From Thermasporomyces composti (GTDB taxonomy: Bacteria > Actinomycetota > Actinomycetes > Propionibacteriales > Actinopolymorphaceae): a DNA stretch of 64,000 nucleotides. The DNA is taken from NCBI RefSeq assembly GCF_003386795.1, contig NZ_QTUC01000001.1, positions 248,001 through 312,000 of the forward strand, read 5' to 3'. Shown piece after piece: positions 18,461 to 27,306 of the stretch (within the stretch, counting starts at the first letter, position 1; each line of letters opens with the position of its first letter). Made by a program: the position numbers and the translations under genes. The notes under the pieces were generated by a model. It did no database searches and had not been told where the DNA came from. It was given only the letters and a program-made list of their open reading frames with translations.

Positions 18461-20344
18461 TTACAGGTAGTGCCGTTGGGTTGGCTTGTGGGCGTCGTAC
18501 TCCTCACGGGCGCGGCGGGTCGACTCCAAGCTGGAAACCTCCGCCACCGGCACGTCCCACCAGGCTTCTGACGACGGTGCGCCGGCGAGTGGATCGGTCT
18601 CGATGTGGACGAGAGTCGTCCGGGTGGCTTCCTTCGCCTTGACCAACGCCGAGCGCAGCTCGTCGATCGTGCTCACCCGGATGACGTCGGCGCCGAGGCT
18701 GGCGGCGTTGGCAGCGAGGTCGACCGGCAGGATGTCCCCGTCCAGGCCACCGGTGTTGGGGTCGCGGTAGCGGTAGCGGGTGCCGAAGCGCTCGGTGCCG
18801 ACCGTCTCCGACAGCGATCCGATCGAGGCGAAGCCGTGGTTTTGCACCAGGACGATCGTCAGCTTCACGCCCTCCTGGACGGCGGTGACGATCTCCTGCG
18901 CGAGCATGAGGTAGGACCCGTCGCCGACGAGGACGATGACCTCGCGATCGGGTGCCGCCATCTTCACGCCCAGGCCGGCGGCGATCTCGTAGCCCATGCA
19001 GGAGTAGCCGTACTCCACGTGGTACTGCTTGGGGTCGCGGGCGCGGAACAGCTTGTGCAGCTCGCCCGGCATGCTGCCGGCGGCGTTGATGACGACCGCT
19101 CGGTCACCCGCGGCCTCGTTGACCACGCCCAGGACCTGGGTCTGGGCGGGCAGACCGTTCTCTCGAGGCGCGGGGTCGTACGCCTGGTCGACCACGCGCT
19201 GCCAGTTGTCGGCCAGCTCGCGCGCCCGCTGGCGGTAGGCCGGATCGACCTGCCACCCCACCAGTCGCTGGCTCAAGGCCTCCAAGCCGGCCCGGGCGTC
19301 GGCCACCACGCTCACACCCGCGTGCTTCGCCGCGTCGAAGGCGGCGATGTTGAGGTTGACGAACCGCACGTCGGGGTTGGCGAACAGCGAGCGGGACGCC
19401 GTGGTGAAGTCGCTGTAGCGGGTACCGATGCCGAGCACGACGTCGGCTTCGCGCGCCAACGCGTTGGCCGCGGCCGTCCCGGTCGCGCCGATCGCGCCCA
19501 CGCTCGCGGGGTGGTCCCACGGCAAGGAGCCCTTGCCGGCTTGCGTCTCCGCGACGGGGATGCCCGTGGCCTCGACGAACGCGCGGAGCTGTTCGGTGGC
19601 TCCCGAGTAGATCACACCGCCGCCCGCCACGATGAGAGGGCGACGCGCGGAGCGGAGCAGCTCGACGGCCCGCTCCAGCGCGGCCGGCTCGGGCACCGGC
19701 CGGGGGATGTGCCAGACCCTGCGAGCGAAGAACTCCTCCGGCCAGTCGTAGGCCTCGGCCTGGACGTCCTGCGGCAGCGCGATGGTGACCGCCCCGGTCT
19801 CGGCGGGGTCGGTGAGCACCCGCATCGCCGCGAGCGCCGAGGGGATGAGCTGCTCGGGCCGGTTGATCCGGTCCCAGTACCGTGACACCGGACGCAGGCA
19901 GTCGTTGACAGAGATGTCGTACGACCGCGGGTCCTCCAGCTCCTGCAGCACCGGGTTGGCGACGCGGGTGGCGAAGATGTCACCTGGGAGGAGCAGGACC
20001 GGGAGCCGGTTGATGGTGGCGAGGGCGGCTCCCGTCACCATGTTGGTCGCGCCCGGCCCGATGGACGTCGTGCACGCGAGTGTCTGCAAACGGTCGCGCA
20101 TCCGAGCGAATCCGACGGCCGTGTGCACCATCGCCTGCTCGTTGCGCGACGGGTAGTACGGCATCTCCGTGGGATCACGGCGGGCCGACTCCAGCAGCGC
20201 CTGACCCAGGCCTGCGACGTTGCCGTGACCGAAGATCCCGAAGCAACCGGGGATGAGACGCTGCTCCACACCGTCGCGCTCGGTCCACTGGTTCGCCAGG
20301 AACGTCACGAGCGCCTGACCGACTGTAAGGCGACGGGTCGTCAT
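18461..20344 (-). CDS. iolD: 3D-(3,5/4)-trihydroxycyclohexane-1,2-dione hydrolase
   Basis: A 627-residue thiamine-diphosphate enzyme that opens the ring dione to 5-deoxy-D-glucuronate. The TPP-binding motif is visible as VGDGSYLM followed by a conserved Asn (VQNHGFASIG). The N-terminal PYR domain carries the conserved region around GHGNVAGLGQAL, and the central domain has GGGVIYSGA. Length is typical for IolD. The start overlaps the iolB stop by four bases (ATGA). It provides the committing carbon-carbon cleavage of the pathway. Confidence 0.96.
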   Translation of the reverse strand: MTTRRLTVGQALVTFLANQWTERDGVEQRLIPGCFGIFGHGNVAGLGQALLESARRDPTEMPYYPSRNEQAMVHTAVGFARMRDRLQTLACTTSIGPGATNMVTGAALATINRLPVLLLPGDIFATRVANPVLQELEDPRSYDISVNDCLRPVSRYWDRINRPEQLIPSALAAMRVLTDPAETGAVTIALPQDVQAEAYDWPEEFFARRVWHIPRPVPEPAALERAVELLRSARRPLIVAGGGVIYSGATEQLRAFVEATGIPVAETQAGKGSLPWDHPASVGAIGATGTAAANALAREADVVLGIGTRYSDFTTASRSLFANPDVRFVNLNIAAFDAAKHAGVSVVADARAGLEALSQRLVGWQVDPAYRQRARELADNWQRVVDQAYDPAPRENGLPAQTQVLGVVNEAAGDRAVVINAAGSMPGELHKLFRARDPKQYHVEYGYSCMGYEIAAGLGVKMAAPDREVIVLVGDGSYLMLAQEIVTAVQEGVKLTIVLVQNHGFASIGSLSETVGTERFGTRYRYRDPNTGGLDGDILPVDLAANAASLGADVIRVSTIDELRSALVKAKEATRTTLVHIETDPLAGAPSSEAWWDVPVAEVSSLESTRRAREEYDAHKPTQRHYL

Positions 20345-21216
20345 CGTGAGCCTCCCGAGGTCATCGGCAGTCGGGGATCGACCGGCTGGTCGTTCCAGGT
20401 CTGGCGGATCCAGCCATGCGCGGGGTCGTCACGGATGAGCCACGCCCGATCCGGGCCGGGCCCCGCCATCACGTTCAGGTAGTAGAGGTCGTAGCCGGGG
20501 ACGGCCATCGACGGCCCGTGCCACCCGTGCGGGATCGTGACCACGTCGCCGGTCCGGACCTCGGCGAGCACGTCGATCGGTCGCTCCGGGGTCCCATAGA
20601 CCCGCTGGTAGGCAACGCCTGGGCCGGCCGGGCCGTCCGCCACCTCGAAGTAGTAGACCTCTTCCAGGGGGCACTCCTGTCCGGGATGGTCCTCGTCGTG
20701 CTTGTGCGGCGGATAAGAGGACCAGTTGCCGCCGGGAGTGAGCACCTCCACCGCGATGAGCTTGTCGGCCTCGAAGGCATCGGCGGCGCAGAAGTTGTGC
20801 ACCTCTCGGCTGCACACTCCGGCACCGCGCAGCTCCACCGGCACCTTGTCGGCCGGACCGTAGCGAGCAGACAATCGCCGCTCACACCGGGCGGACGGGA
20901 ACGCCACGCGGGCGGCGCGCGGTGCGCGGACGGTGACCTCCGCGTCGCGCGGGACGTAGGCGAAGTCACTGACGCCGGCGAACACGTGAGGCCGCCCGGC
21001 GAGCTCGAACCGCTCGCCATCGCACTCCACGATCACCCCCTCGCCGGCGAGCGGCAGGACGACCATCTCCTCCTCGCCGGTCGCGAAGGTGTGTGACTGG
21101 CCGGGCGCAAGGTCGAGCACCCGCAGGCCGCTGTAGGTCCAGCCGGCCCGCTCTGGCGTCAGCAGCAGGCTCCACGGACCCTCGGCGAGCTCTCCAGCAC
21201 GCAGGTGATGGCTCAC
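20341..21216 (-). CDS. iolB: 5-deoxy-glucuronate isomerase
   Basis: A 291-residue bicupin isomerase converting 5-deoxy-D-glucuronate to 2-deoxy-5-keto-D-gluconate. The metal-binding stretch YPPHKHDEDHPGQECPLEEVYYFE is split over the second cupin. The C-terminal HGWHGPSMAVPGYDLYYLNVMAGP segment is diagnostic of IolB. It overlaps the gene upstream and the iolD start downstream by four bases each, so all are translationally coupled. Length is as expected (about 270-300). Confidence 0.96.
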   Translation of the reverse strand: MSHHLRAGELAEGPWSLLLTPERAGWTYSGLRVLDLAPGQSHTFATGEEEMVVLPLAGEGVIVECDGERFELAGRPHVFAGVSDFAYVPRDAEVTVRAPRAARVAFPSARCERRLSARYGPADKVPVELRGAGVCSREVHNFCAADAFEADKLIAVEVLTPGGNWSSYPPHKHDEDHPGQECPLEEVYYFEVADGPAGPGVAYQRVYGTPERPIDVLAEVRTGDVVTIPHGWHGPSMAVPGYDLYYLNVMAGPGPDRAWLIRDDPAHGWIRQTWNDQPVDPRLPMTSGGSR

Positions 21217-22118
21217 TGTTCGTCCTCCACAGGTAGCAGGCTCACCGCGGTGTCGACGGCCGCGGCCACGTCGTCGTCAGGCGGGTAGAGCAGGGACCGG
21301 CCCACCACGAGCCCGCGGACGGTGGGGAGCGCGAGCGCCTTGGCCCACGCGGCGTACGTCTCGGTGGGGTTGGCGCTCACCTCGCCGCCGAGCAGGAGAA
21401 TGGGCAGGGTGGTCGCGGCGGCGACGCGTTCCATCTCCTCCACCACGGGGAGCTTCAGCCACGTGTAGGCGCTCGTGGTACCGAGCCCGGAGGCGACCAC
21501 GGCGGAGCGGATGACGGCGTCCGTGGCCAGGTCATTGCGAAGCACGCCGTCGACCCTGCGTGCCATGAACGGCTCGACCATGGCGATGAGGCCCCGGCTG
21601 GCGAGCTCGCTGACCGCCTGCCCGCACCCTTCCAACGTGTCGGCCGACGCAGGGTCGGACAGGTCGATGCGCAACAAGACCTTGCCGCCGTCCAGCCCAG
21701 CCCGCGCGATGCTCTCCGCGTCGTAGGCGGTGAACCGATCGTCGATCTCGAACGTCGCGGTCGGCAAGCCGCCGCGGTTCATCGACCCGAAGACGACCTT
21801 GTCGTCGAGCGCACCGAGCAGCAGGAGGTCTTCGACGATGTCGGGGGTGGCGAGGACACCGTCGACCCCGGGTCGCCGCAGCGCCACGAGCAGTCGGCCG
21901 AGCAGGTCGGCCCGGTCGGCCATGGCCAGCGGTCGGTCACCGGCCCGGAGGGCGCCCCGGGCTGGGTGGTCGGCGGCGATGATCAGCAGGCGCCCGGACG
22001 GACCGATCAACGGCCGCCGACGTCGCCGGGCGGCGTACGCGCGGGCGATCTCGCCCGGGTCACGGAACCGCCGGGTGGTGAGGGAACGGACGTCCACGAC
22101 CGGGGGCCGCTCACTCAT
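21213..22118 (-). CDS. Cgl0159-family (beta/alpha)8 protein, candidate DKGP aldolase
   Basis: A 301-residue TIM-barrel protein. It resembles class I aldolases of the DhnA/LsrF type: IIAADHPARGAL near residue 47, a central KVLLRIDL strand, a Lys222 in YTWLKLPVV placed where the Schiff-base lysine of such aldolases sits, and a C-terminal GGEVS and VVGRSLL phosphate-site-like loop. It sits exactly between iolC and iolB, where cleavage of 2-deoxy-5-keto-gluconate 6-phosphate is needed, and no class II IolJ gene is present in the window. I infer it performs that step. The ATG at 22118 overlaps iolC by eight bases. Confidence 0.82.
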   Translation of the reverse strand: MSERPPVVDVRSLTTRRFRDPGEIARAYAARRRRRPLIGPSGRLLIIAADHPARGALRAGDRPLAMADRADLLGRLLVALRRPGVDGVLATPDIVEDLLLLGALDDKVVFGSMNRGGLPTATFEIDDRFTAYDAESIARAGLDGGKVLLRIDLSDPASADTLEGCGQAVSELASRGLIAMVEPFMARRVDGVLRNDLATDAVIRSAVVASGLGTTSAYTWLKLPVVEEMERVAAATTLPILLLGGEVSANPTETYAAWAKALALPTVRGLVVGRSLLYPPDDDVAAAVDTAVSLLPVEDEQ

Positions 22119-23055
22119 CGGCCACCTCCGCGAGCAGCCGCTCGACGTCCTCCTCACCGGGCATGGCGTCGGCGCAGGCGAGTCGAGCCGCGACGTAGGC
22201 GCCCGCGGCGTTGGCGAACCGCATGATGCGCTCGAGGTCCCAACCGGCCAGCAGGCCGTGACAGAGCGCCCCACCGAACGCGTCGCCCGCGCCGAGGCCG
22301 TTGACGACCTCGACTCGCACTGGCGGGACGACGACTTTCTCGGTCTTGGTGCGAGCCAGGACGCCGGCTGGGCCTTGCTTCACCACGGCCAGCTCGACGC
22401 CTCTGTCAAGGAGCGCCTGCGCGGCCTTGTCGGGGTCGCGAGTACCCACCGCGACCTCGCACTCGTCGAGGTTCCCGACCGCCACCGTGACGTGCTCGAG
22501 CGCCTGCTGGATGACCGGGCGGGCGTCCTCGTGCCGCCAGAACATGGGGCGGTAGTCGAGGTCGAGCACGGTGTGCTGACGGTGCTCGCGCGCCCGCAGC
22601 GCCGCGAGCGTGCTCGACCGGCTGGGCTCCTCCGACAGGCCGGTACCGGTGACCCAGAAGATCCCCGCCGAGACGATGGCGTCCATGTCCAGCTCGGACT
22701 CGTAGATCTCCAAGTCCGGCGCCTTGGGGTAGCGGTAGAAGTAGATCGGGAAGTTGTCGGGAGGGAAGATCTCGCAGAAGACCACCGGCGTCGGCAGGCC
22801 CTCGACCGGGGTGACGTACCGGTCGTCGACGCCGAACTCGCGCAGCGCCCGGTGGATGTAGTCGGCGAAGGGGTCGGCGCCGGTGCGGGTGATCACCGCC
22901 GAGCGGTGGCCGTACCGGGCCGCGGCGACGGCGACGTTGGTCGCGCTGCCGCCCAAGAACTTGGAGAACGAACGGACCTCGGACAGCGGGACGCCGATGT
23001 CGTTGGGGTAGATGTCGACGCCCACCCGTCCCATCGTCACCAGGTCGTAGCTCAC
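22111..23055 (-). CDS. iolC: 5-dehydro-2-deoxygluconokinase
   Basis: A PfkB/ribokinase-family sugar kinase of 314 residues that phosphorylates 2-deoxy-5-keto-D-gluconate with ATP. Family signatures are FLGGSATNVAVAAARYG (PfkB motif 1) and the catalytic VNGLGAGDAFGGAL (anion hole and base Asp). The N-terminal MGRVGVDIYPND phrase is characteristic of IolC. It overlaps the iolG stop by four bases and the aldolase candidate by eight. Size is normal. Confidence 0.96.
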   Translation of the reverse strand: MSYDLVTMGRVGVDIYPNDIGVPLSEVRSFSKFLGGSATNVAVAAARYGHRSAVITRTGADPFADYIHRALREFGVDDRYVTPVEGLPTPVVFCEIFPPDNFPIYFYRYPKAPDLEIYESELDMDAIVSAGIFWVTGTGLSEEPSRSSTLAALRAREHRQHTVLDLDYRPMFWRHEDARPVIQQALEHVTVAVGNLDECEVAVGTRDPDKAAQALLDRGVELAVVKQGPAGVLARTKTEKVVVPPVRVEVVNGLGAGDAFGGALCHGLLAGWDLERIMRFANAAGAYVAARLACADAMPGEEDVERLLAEVADE

Positions 23056-24050
23056 CCACTCACCTCATCGATCCGCACCGTTCGGTTCTCGCGGCGCGCC
23101 CGCTCACACGCCTCGGCGACGTAGAGCGCGGCCAGCGCGTCCTCGCCCGAGCACGGCGACTCGCTTCGTCCCGCGATCACGTCGACGAACGCGCGCAGCT
23201 CCGCGACGTAGGCGCTGTGGAAGCGCTCGGCGAAGTTGGCGTAGGCCCGTTGGGTTGGCCACCGCGCGCCGGGCTCGGCCGACGCCAGCGGGACGCGCTC
23301 GTCCAGCCCGACGACCACGGTCCGGCGGGAACCGTGCAGCTCCAGGCGGACGTCGTAGCCCGCGCCGTTGTAGCGGGAGGCCGCCAGGGAGACCAACGTC
23401 CCGTCGTCGAGGGTCAACAACGCGTGTCCGGTGTCGACGTCGTCCGCGGCGGCGAAGAAGTCGGCGCCCTTGTTGGCGCCCGTGGCACGCACCTCGACGA
23501 CCTCACGACCGGTCAGCCACCGGATCGCGTCGATGTCGTGGATGCTGCAGTCGCGGAAGATCCCACCCGAGGTCGGCAGGTACTCAGGCGCCGGTGGGGC
23601 CGGGTCGAGGGTGCACGCCCACACCGAGTGCAGGGTGCCGAGCTCACCCGCCACCAACGCCGCGCGGGCGGCCTGGTAGCCGGGGTCGAACCGACGCTGG
23701 AAGCCCATCTGGAGTGGGATTCCCGCCGCCTTCACCCGAGCGAGCACCTCGCGGGTCCCCGGCACGTCGGCCGCCAGCGGCTTCTCGCAGAAGACGGGGA
23801 CGCCTGCCTCCGCCGCCCGAAGGACCAGCTCGGCGTGGGCGGAGGTGGCCGCTGCCACGACGACGCCGTCCAGCGCCATCGCGAACAGCTCCTCCACGGA
23901 CGCGTGCCCCACCCCCAGCTTCTCGGCGGCCTCGCGAGCTCGAGACGTCGACGCGTCGGCGAGGACCAGGGCCTCGACCTCCGGGATGTCCCGCAGCGTC
24001 TCGGCGTGCAACGTGCCGATGCGCCCGACGCCGATGAGCCCGACACGCAT
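23052..24050 (-). CDS. iolG: inositol 2-dehydrogenase, first gene of the iol operon
   Basis: A 332-residue Gfo/Idh/MocA dehydrogenase that oxidises myo-inositol to scyllo-inosose with NAD. The nucleotide site is GLIGVGRIGTLHAE, the catalytic Lys lies in FCEKPLAADV, and the substrate Asp/His are in DCSIHDIDAIRWLTG, a strong IolG signature. A long promoter/operator region separates it from the divergent GntR gene. As the head of a ~12 kb chain of overlapping genes it is expected to be the first message translated on inositol induction. Confidence 0.94.
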   Translation of the reverse strand: MRVGLIGVGRIGTLHAETLRDIPEVEALVLADASTSRAREAAEKLGVGHASVEELFAMALDGVVVAAATSAHAELVLRAAEAGVPVFCEKPLAADVPGTREVLARVKAAGIPLQMGFQRRFDPGYQAARAALVAGELGTLHSVWACTLDPAPPAPEYLPTSGGIFRDCSIHDIDAIRWLTGREVVEVRATGANKGADFFAAADDVDTGHALLTLDDGTLVSLAASRYNGAGYDVRLELHGSRRTVVVGLDERVPLASAEPGARWPTQRAYANFAERFHSAYVAELRAFVDVIAGRSESPCSGEDALAALYVAEACERARRENRTVRIDEVSG

Positions 24051-24124
24051 GTGCTTTCCTCCTCCGACCGTGAATCCGCCCTCCCCGGCGACCGCTCGCG
24101 GACACCGTCGGCGGCTTGTCGGAG

Positions 24125-24168
24125 AGTTTTCACGGCCCTTTCTGACGTGTCAATAGTTTGTTAAGACA
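24125..24168 (-). promoter_or_regulatory. iol operon promoter with IolR-like operator
   Basis: Reading the minus strand, TTGACA (24153-24148) is followed by a 17-base spacer and AAAACT (24130-24125): a good -35 and a fair -10 for iolG. Immediately upstream of the -35, TGTCTTAACA (24168-24159) fits KGWCHTRACA, the consensus I recall for the GntR-type IolR of Corynebacterium glutamicum. A short dyad AAGA-CA-TCTT overlaps it (24163-24172). The adjacent GntR gene is the likely binder. Confidence 0.72.
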
Positions 24169-24311
24169 TCTTCAAGTACGATCCTCACTCCATGGAGGTC
24201 AGCACTGAGCCAGCCGAGGCCCCGCGCCCCGCGCGACACGACACGGCGTCGGGCACCGCGCGGCGCGAGCCGCCGCGGTCAGGCCCGAGGCGCGAGAAGG
24301 AGGTACGGGGT

Positions 24312-25049
24312 GTGGCTGACCTCGCTGTCACAGTCGACCGCAGCAGCCCCGTCCCTCTGTACTTCCAGGTCGCCCAGCAGATCGAGCGGTCGATTCTCGA
24401 CGGCACCCTGCCCGCGGGCACCCGGCTCCCCAACGAGGTCGACCTCGCTGACCAGCTTTCGTTGTCACGGCCGACGATGCGGCAGGCGATTCGCTACCTC
24501 GTCGACAAGGGCTTGCTCGTCCGCAAGCGCGGCGTGGGCACGCAGGTGGTGCAGTCGCAGGTGCGGCGGTCACTGGAGCTGTCGAGCCTGTACGACGACC
24601 TCGCCCGCACCGGCCAGCGACCGACCACGAGCGTGCGGGAGCTCCGGGTCGTCGAGGCCCCGGAGGAGGCCGCCGCCGCTCTCGGGGTCCCAGTCGGCAC
24701 GGAGGTGCTGCTCATCCGTCGGCTTCGCTGCGCGCAGGGCGAGCCGCTCGCGCTCATGACGAACTACCTGCCACGGGACCTGGTCGACATCAGCGCCGCC
24801 GACTTGGAGAGGGCGGGACTGTACGAGATCTTGCGCGCGTCCGGCATCTCGCTCCGCGTGGCCCGGCAGACCATCGGGGCGCGCTCGGCGACCTCGGCGG
24901 AAGCTCGGGACCTCCACGAGCCGCGCGGGGCCGCTCTCCTCACGATGACGCGGACCGCGTACGACGACGAAGGGCGGGCCGTCGAGTACGGCACCCACGT
25001 CTACCGCGCGACCCGCTACTCCTTCGAGCTCACCCTCATCAACCGCTGA
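24312..25049 (+). CDS. GntR/HutC-family transcriptional regulator, likely inositol repressor
   Basis: A 245-residue regulator: an N-terminal winged helix (about 8-75, with the recognition phrase LSLSRPTMRQAIRYLVDKGLL) and a C-terminal UTRA ligand-binding domain (about 95-240) ending YGTHVYRATRYSFEL. AAGGAGG at 24297-24303 sits eight bases before the GTG at 24312, which decides the start; the frame extends 40 residues upstream to an ATG at 24192 but that part is low-complexity. It is divergent from the iol operon. By position it is the inositol-responsive repressor; the UTRA ligand would be an inositol-derived intermediate. The family is certain, the regulon inferred. Confidence 0.88.
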   Translation: MADLAVTVDRSSPVPLYFQVAQQIERSILDGTLPAGTRLPNEVDLADQLSLSRPTMRQAIRYLVDKGLLVRKRGVGTQVVQSQVRRSLELSSLYDDLARTGQRPTTSVRELRVVEAPEEAAAALGVPVGTEVLLIRRLRCAQGEPLALMTNYLPRDLVDISAADLERAGLYEILRASGISLRVARQTIGARSATSAEARDLHEPRGAALLTMTRTAYDDEGRAVEYGTHVYRATRYSFELTLINR

Positions 25050-25086
25050 CCCGGCCGGCGCCGTGCGGGCACGCAGCGTCCGACGC

Positions 25087-26133
25087 TCAGAGTTCGGCCA
25101 GCTGGTCGACCCTGGCCCGCAAGCGCTCCGACGCCCGCTTCCGACGTCGCCGACGCCGGAACAACCGCAGGTTCTCCCGGGCTAGGTCAGCCGCGCCCAC
25201 CAGACCCGCCTCGTTGCCCAAGGCGGCCCGCAGGATCCGGGCCTCGGGCCGGAAGCCGCGCCCGGTCAAGGTGCGTCGGAACGCCTCCCGCGCCGGCTTC
25301 AGCAGCAGCTCACCCGCGTCGGAGACACCGCCGCCCACGACGAAGGTGCCCGGGTCCAACGCGGCCGCGATGTTGGCCAGGCCGACGCCGAGCCAACGAC
25401 CGACCTCCTCCAGCAGCTCGACCGCGAGGCGGTCGCCGTCCTTGGCGGCCTCGGTGACGGCGGGGCCGGTGATCCGCCCGGGATCACCGCCGACCCGGTC
25501 GAGGAGGTTCTGGGCCACGGGCGACCCGGACGCTGCCAGCTCACGCGCCTCCCGCACCAGCGCGTTCCCACTGGCGTACTGCTCCCAACAGCCGCGGTTG
25601 CCGCACTCGCAGCGGTGGCCGCCGGGCACGATCGTCATGTGCCCGAACTCCCCCGCCACGCCGTACTTCCCCCGCAGCATGACGCCGTCGATGATGACGG
25701 CACCGCCGATGCCCGTGCCGAGGGTCACACAGACCAGGTGGTCCTCGCCCTGACCGGCGCCGAACCGCCACTCCGCCCACGCGGCGGCGTTCGCGTCGTT
25801 CTCGATGACGACCGGCAGCCGAACCCGGCGGCGGACCGCGTCCCGTAGCGGCTCGTGCCGCCACGCCAAGTGCGGGGAGAACAAGACGGAGGTGCCCGTC
25901 ACGTCGATCCAGCCGGCGGCTCCGATGCCGACCGCGGTCACCTCGTGGCGGCTGCGGAGCTCGGCGACGACATCCGCGATGGTGTCCTCGGTCGCCTGCG
26001 GGCTCGTCGACGGAGTGTCCCGCCGCAGCCGCTCGAGCACATTGCCGTCCGGGTCGACGACGCCCGCGGCGACCTTCGTCCCGCCGATGTCGACGCCGAT
26101 CGTGAGCGCCTGGATGAACGCCATCACCGCCAC
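25087..26133 (-). CDS. ROK-family sugar kinase (glucokinase-like), copy 2
   Basis: A 348-residue ROK kinase that phosphorylates a hexose with ATP. Visible motifs are the phosphate-binding GVDIGGTKVAAG, the catalytic ENDANAAAWAE (base Asp), GTGIGGAVI, and the zinc-binding CECGNRGCWEQYASG. A basic Arg/Lys-rich patch (FRRRRRRKRASERL) extends the C-terminus beyond the usual ROK end. Its start overlaps the upstream paralogue by ten bases, so the two are a tandem duplicate in one operon. Either could be the glucose kinase; substrates may differ. Confidence 0.9.
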   Translation of the reverse strand: MAVMAFIQALTIGVDIGGTKVAAGVVDPDGNVLERLRRDTPSTSPQATEDTIADVVAELRSRHEVTAVGIGAAGWIDVTGTSVLFSPHLAWRHEPLRDAVRRRVRLPVVIENDANAAAWAEWRFGAGQGEDHLVCVTLGTGIGGAVIIDGVMLRGKYGVAGEFGHMTIVPGGHRCECGNRGCWEQYASGNALVREARELAASGSPVAQNLLDRVGGDPGRITGPAVTEAAKDGDRLAVELLEEVGRWLGVGLANIAAALDPGTFVVGGGVSDAGELLLKPAREAFRRTLTGRGFRPEARILRAALGNEAGLVGAADLARENLRLFRRRRRRKRASERLRARVDQLAEL

Positions 26134-27185
26134 CGTGCCAAGTCGGCCGCTCCGATGATGCCGGCCTCGTTACCAAAGGACGCTTGCTGGATGCGCAGCA
26201 CCGGCCGGTGACCGCGAGCGGTGAGGGTGCGCTCCAACGCCGCCCGCGCCGGCTCCAGCAGCAGGTCACCAGCCTCGGAGACGCCCCCGCCGATCACCAC
26301 GACCGCCGGATCGAGGAGCGCCGCGAGGGACGCGATGCCCTCGCCCAGCCAGCGACCGACCTCCTCCAGGAGCTCCTGGGCGGCCCGGTCGCCCTCCTTG
26401 GCGGCCTGCGTGACCATTCGTCCCTTCACGTTCGCGGGATCACCGCCGGCCAGCTCGAGGAGCCGGCTGGCCCGCGTCGGGCTCGACTGCGCCAACGCGC
26501 GCGCCTCACGTTCCAGCGCGGTGCCGCTGGCGTACTGCTCCCAGCAGCCCCGGTTGCCGCAGCCGCACGGGTACCCCCCGGGGACGACGCGCATGTGGCC
26601 GACCTCTCCGCCCACGCCGAACGCGCCACGGTAGAGCTCGCCACGCAGCACCAGCCCGCCTCCGAGCCCGGTGCCGACCGTGAGCAGCACCATGTCGGTG
26701 ACGTTCCGACCGCCACCGAACCGGAACTCCGCCCAGGCGGCGGCGTTCGCGTCGTTCTCGATGATCGTCGGCAGCCCGATGCGCTCCTCGACCACACGCT
26801 TGAGCGGCTCGTCCCGCCAGACGAGGTTGGGCGAGAAGAGCACGGTCGTCCGGTCGGCGTCGACCAGGCCCGCCGCACCGATCCCCACTGCACGCACGTC
26901 GTGTCTGGACCGCAGGTCCGCTACGACGTCGGCGATCGCCGCGGCGATCTCCTCCGGACTCGTCGCGGGCGTCTCCCGGCGTGCCTCGTCGAGGATGGCC
27001 CCCGACTCGTCCACCACGCCAGCGGCGATCTTGGTCCCTCCGACGTCGACCCCGATCGCCAGGGACGATCGGGTGGACCCGCTACCAGACCGCGCGCCTG
27101 GTCGCGCCCGCTCCTGTTCCACCTCGCCCGACTCAACCACGACGCCTACTTCCTCGTCCGCCTCGACGGCCTTCCTCCAAGCCAA
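26124..27185 (-). CDS. ROK-family sugar kinase (glucokinase-like), copy 1
   Basis: A 353-residue ROK kinase with GVDVGGTKIAAG, ENDANAAAWAE, GTGLGGGLV and the zinc motif CGCGNRGCWEQYASG. It is clearly paralogous to the downstream gene across its whole length. The N-terminal ~40 residues are acidic and Ser/Gly-rich with no conservation, so the true start may be an internal codon nearer the first motif. It follows the SRPBCC gene by 121 bases on the same strand; SRPBCC-ROK neighbourhoods recur in actinobacteria, where this kinase is the main glucokinase. Confidence 0.9.
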   Translation of the reverse strand: MAWRKAVEADEEVGVVVESGEVEQERARPGARSGSGSTRSSLAIGVDVGGTKIAAGVVDESGAILDEARRETPATSPEEIAAAIADVVADLRSRHDVRAVGIGAAGLVDADRTTVLFSPNLVWRDEPLKRVVEERIGLPTIIENDANAAAWAEFRFGGGRNVTDMVLLTVGTGLGGGLVLRGELYRGAFGVGGEVGHMRVVPGGYPCGCGNRGCWEQYASGTALEREARALAQSSPTRASRLLELAGGDPANVKGRMVTQAAKEGDRAAQELLEEVGRWLGEGIASLAALLDPAVVVIGGGVSEAGDLLLEPARAALERTLTARGHRPVLRIQQASFGNEAGIIGAADLARWR

Positions 27186-27306
27186 CTCGTGGGGCCGTCG
27201 GGTGACTCCTCGGTTGGAGAGGCGACGGCTCCCGGCCGCTGCCCGAGCGGGAGACTACCGCGCTGTCCGACGTGCGGGTCGAGCCGCCGCGGCGACGCCG
27301 ACCGGC

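Noticed and set aside
14891-18571. Long plus-strand frames opposite the ABC and iolA genes
   Set aside because: His/Arg/Gly-rich antisense shadows; the minus strand encodes clear families with overlapping starts.
24192-24311. Upstream 40-codon extension of the GntR gene
   Set aside because: Low-complexity and preceded by no ribosome-binding site, while AAGGAGG precedes the GTG at 24312.
25075-25087. AGCGTC-C-GACGCT dyad as a terminator between gntR and the ROK gene
   Set aside because: One-base loop is too short to form a hairpin terminator.
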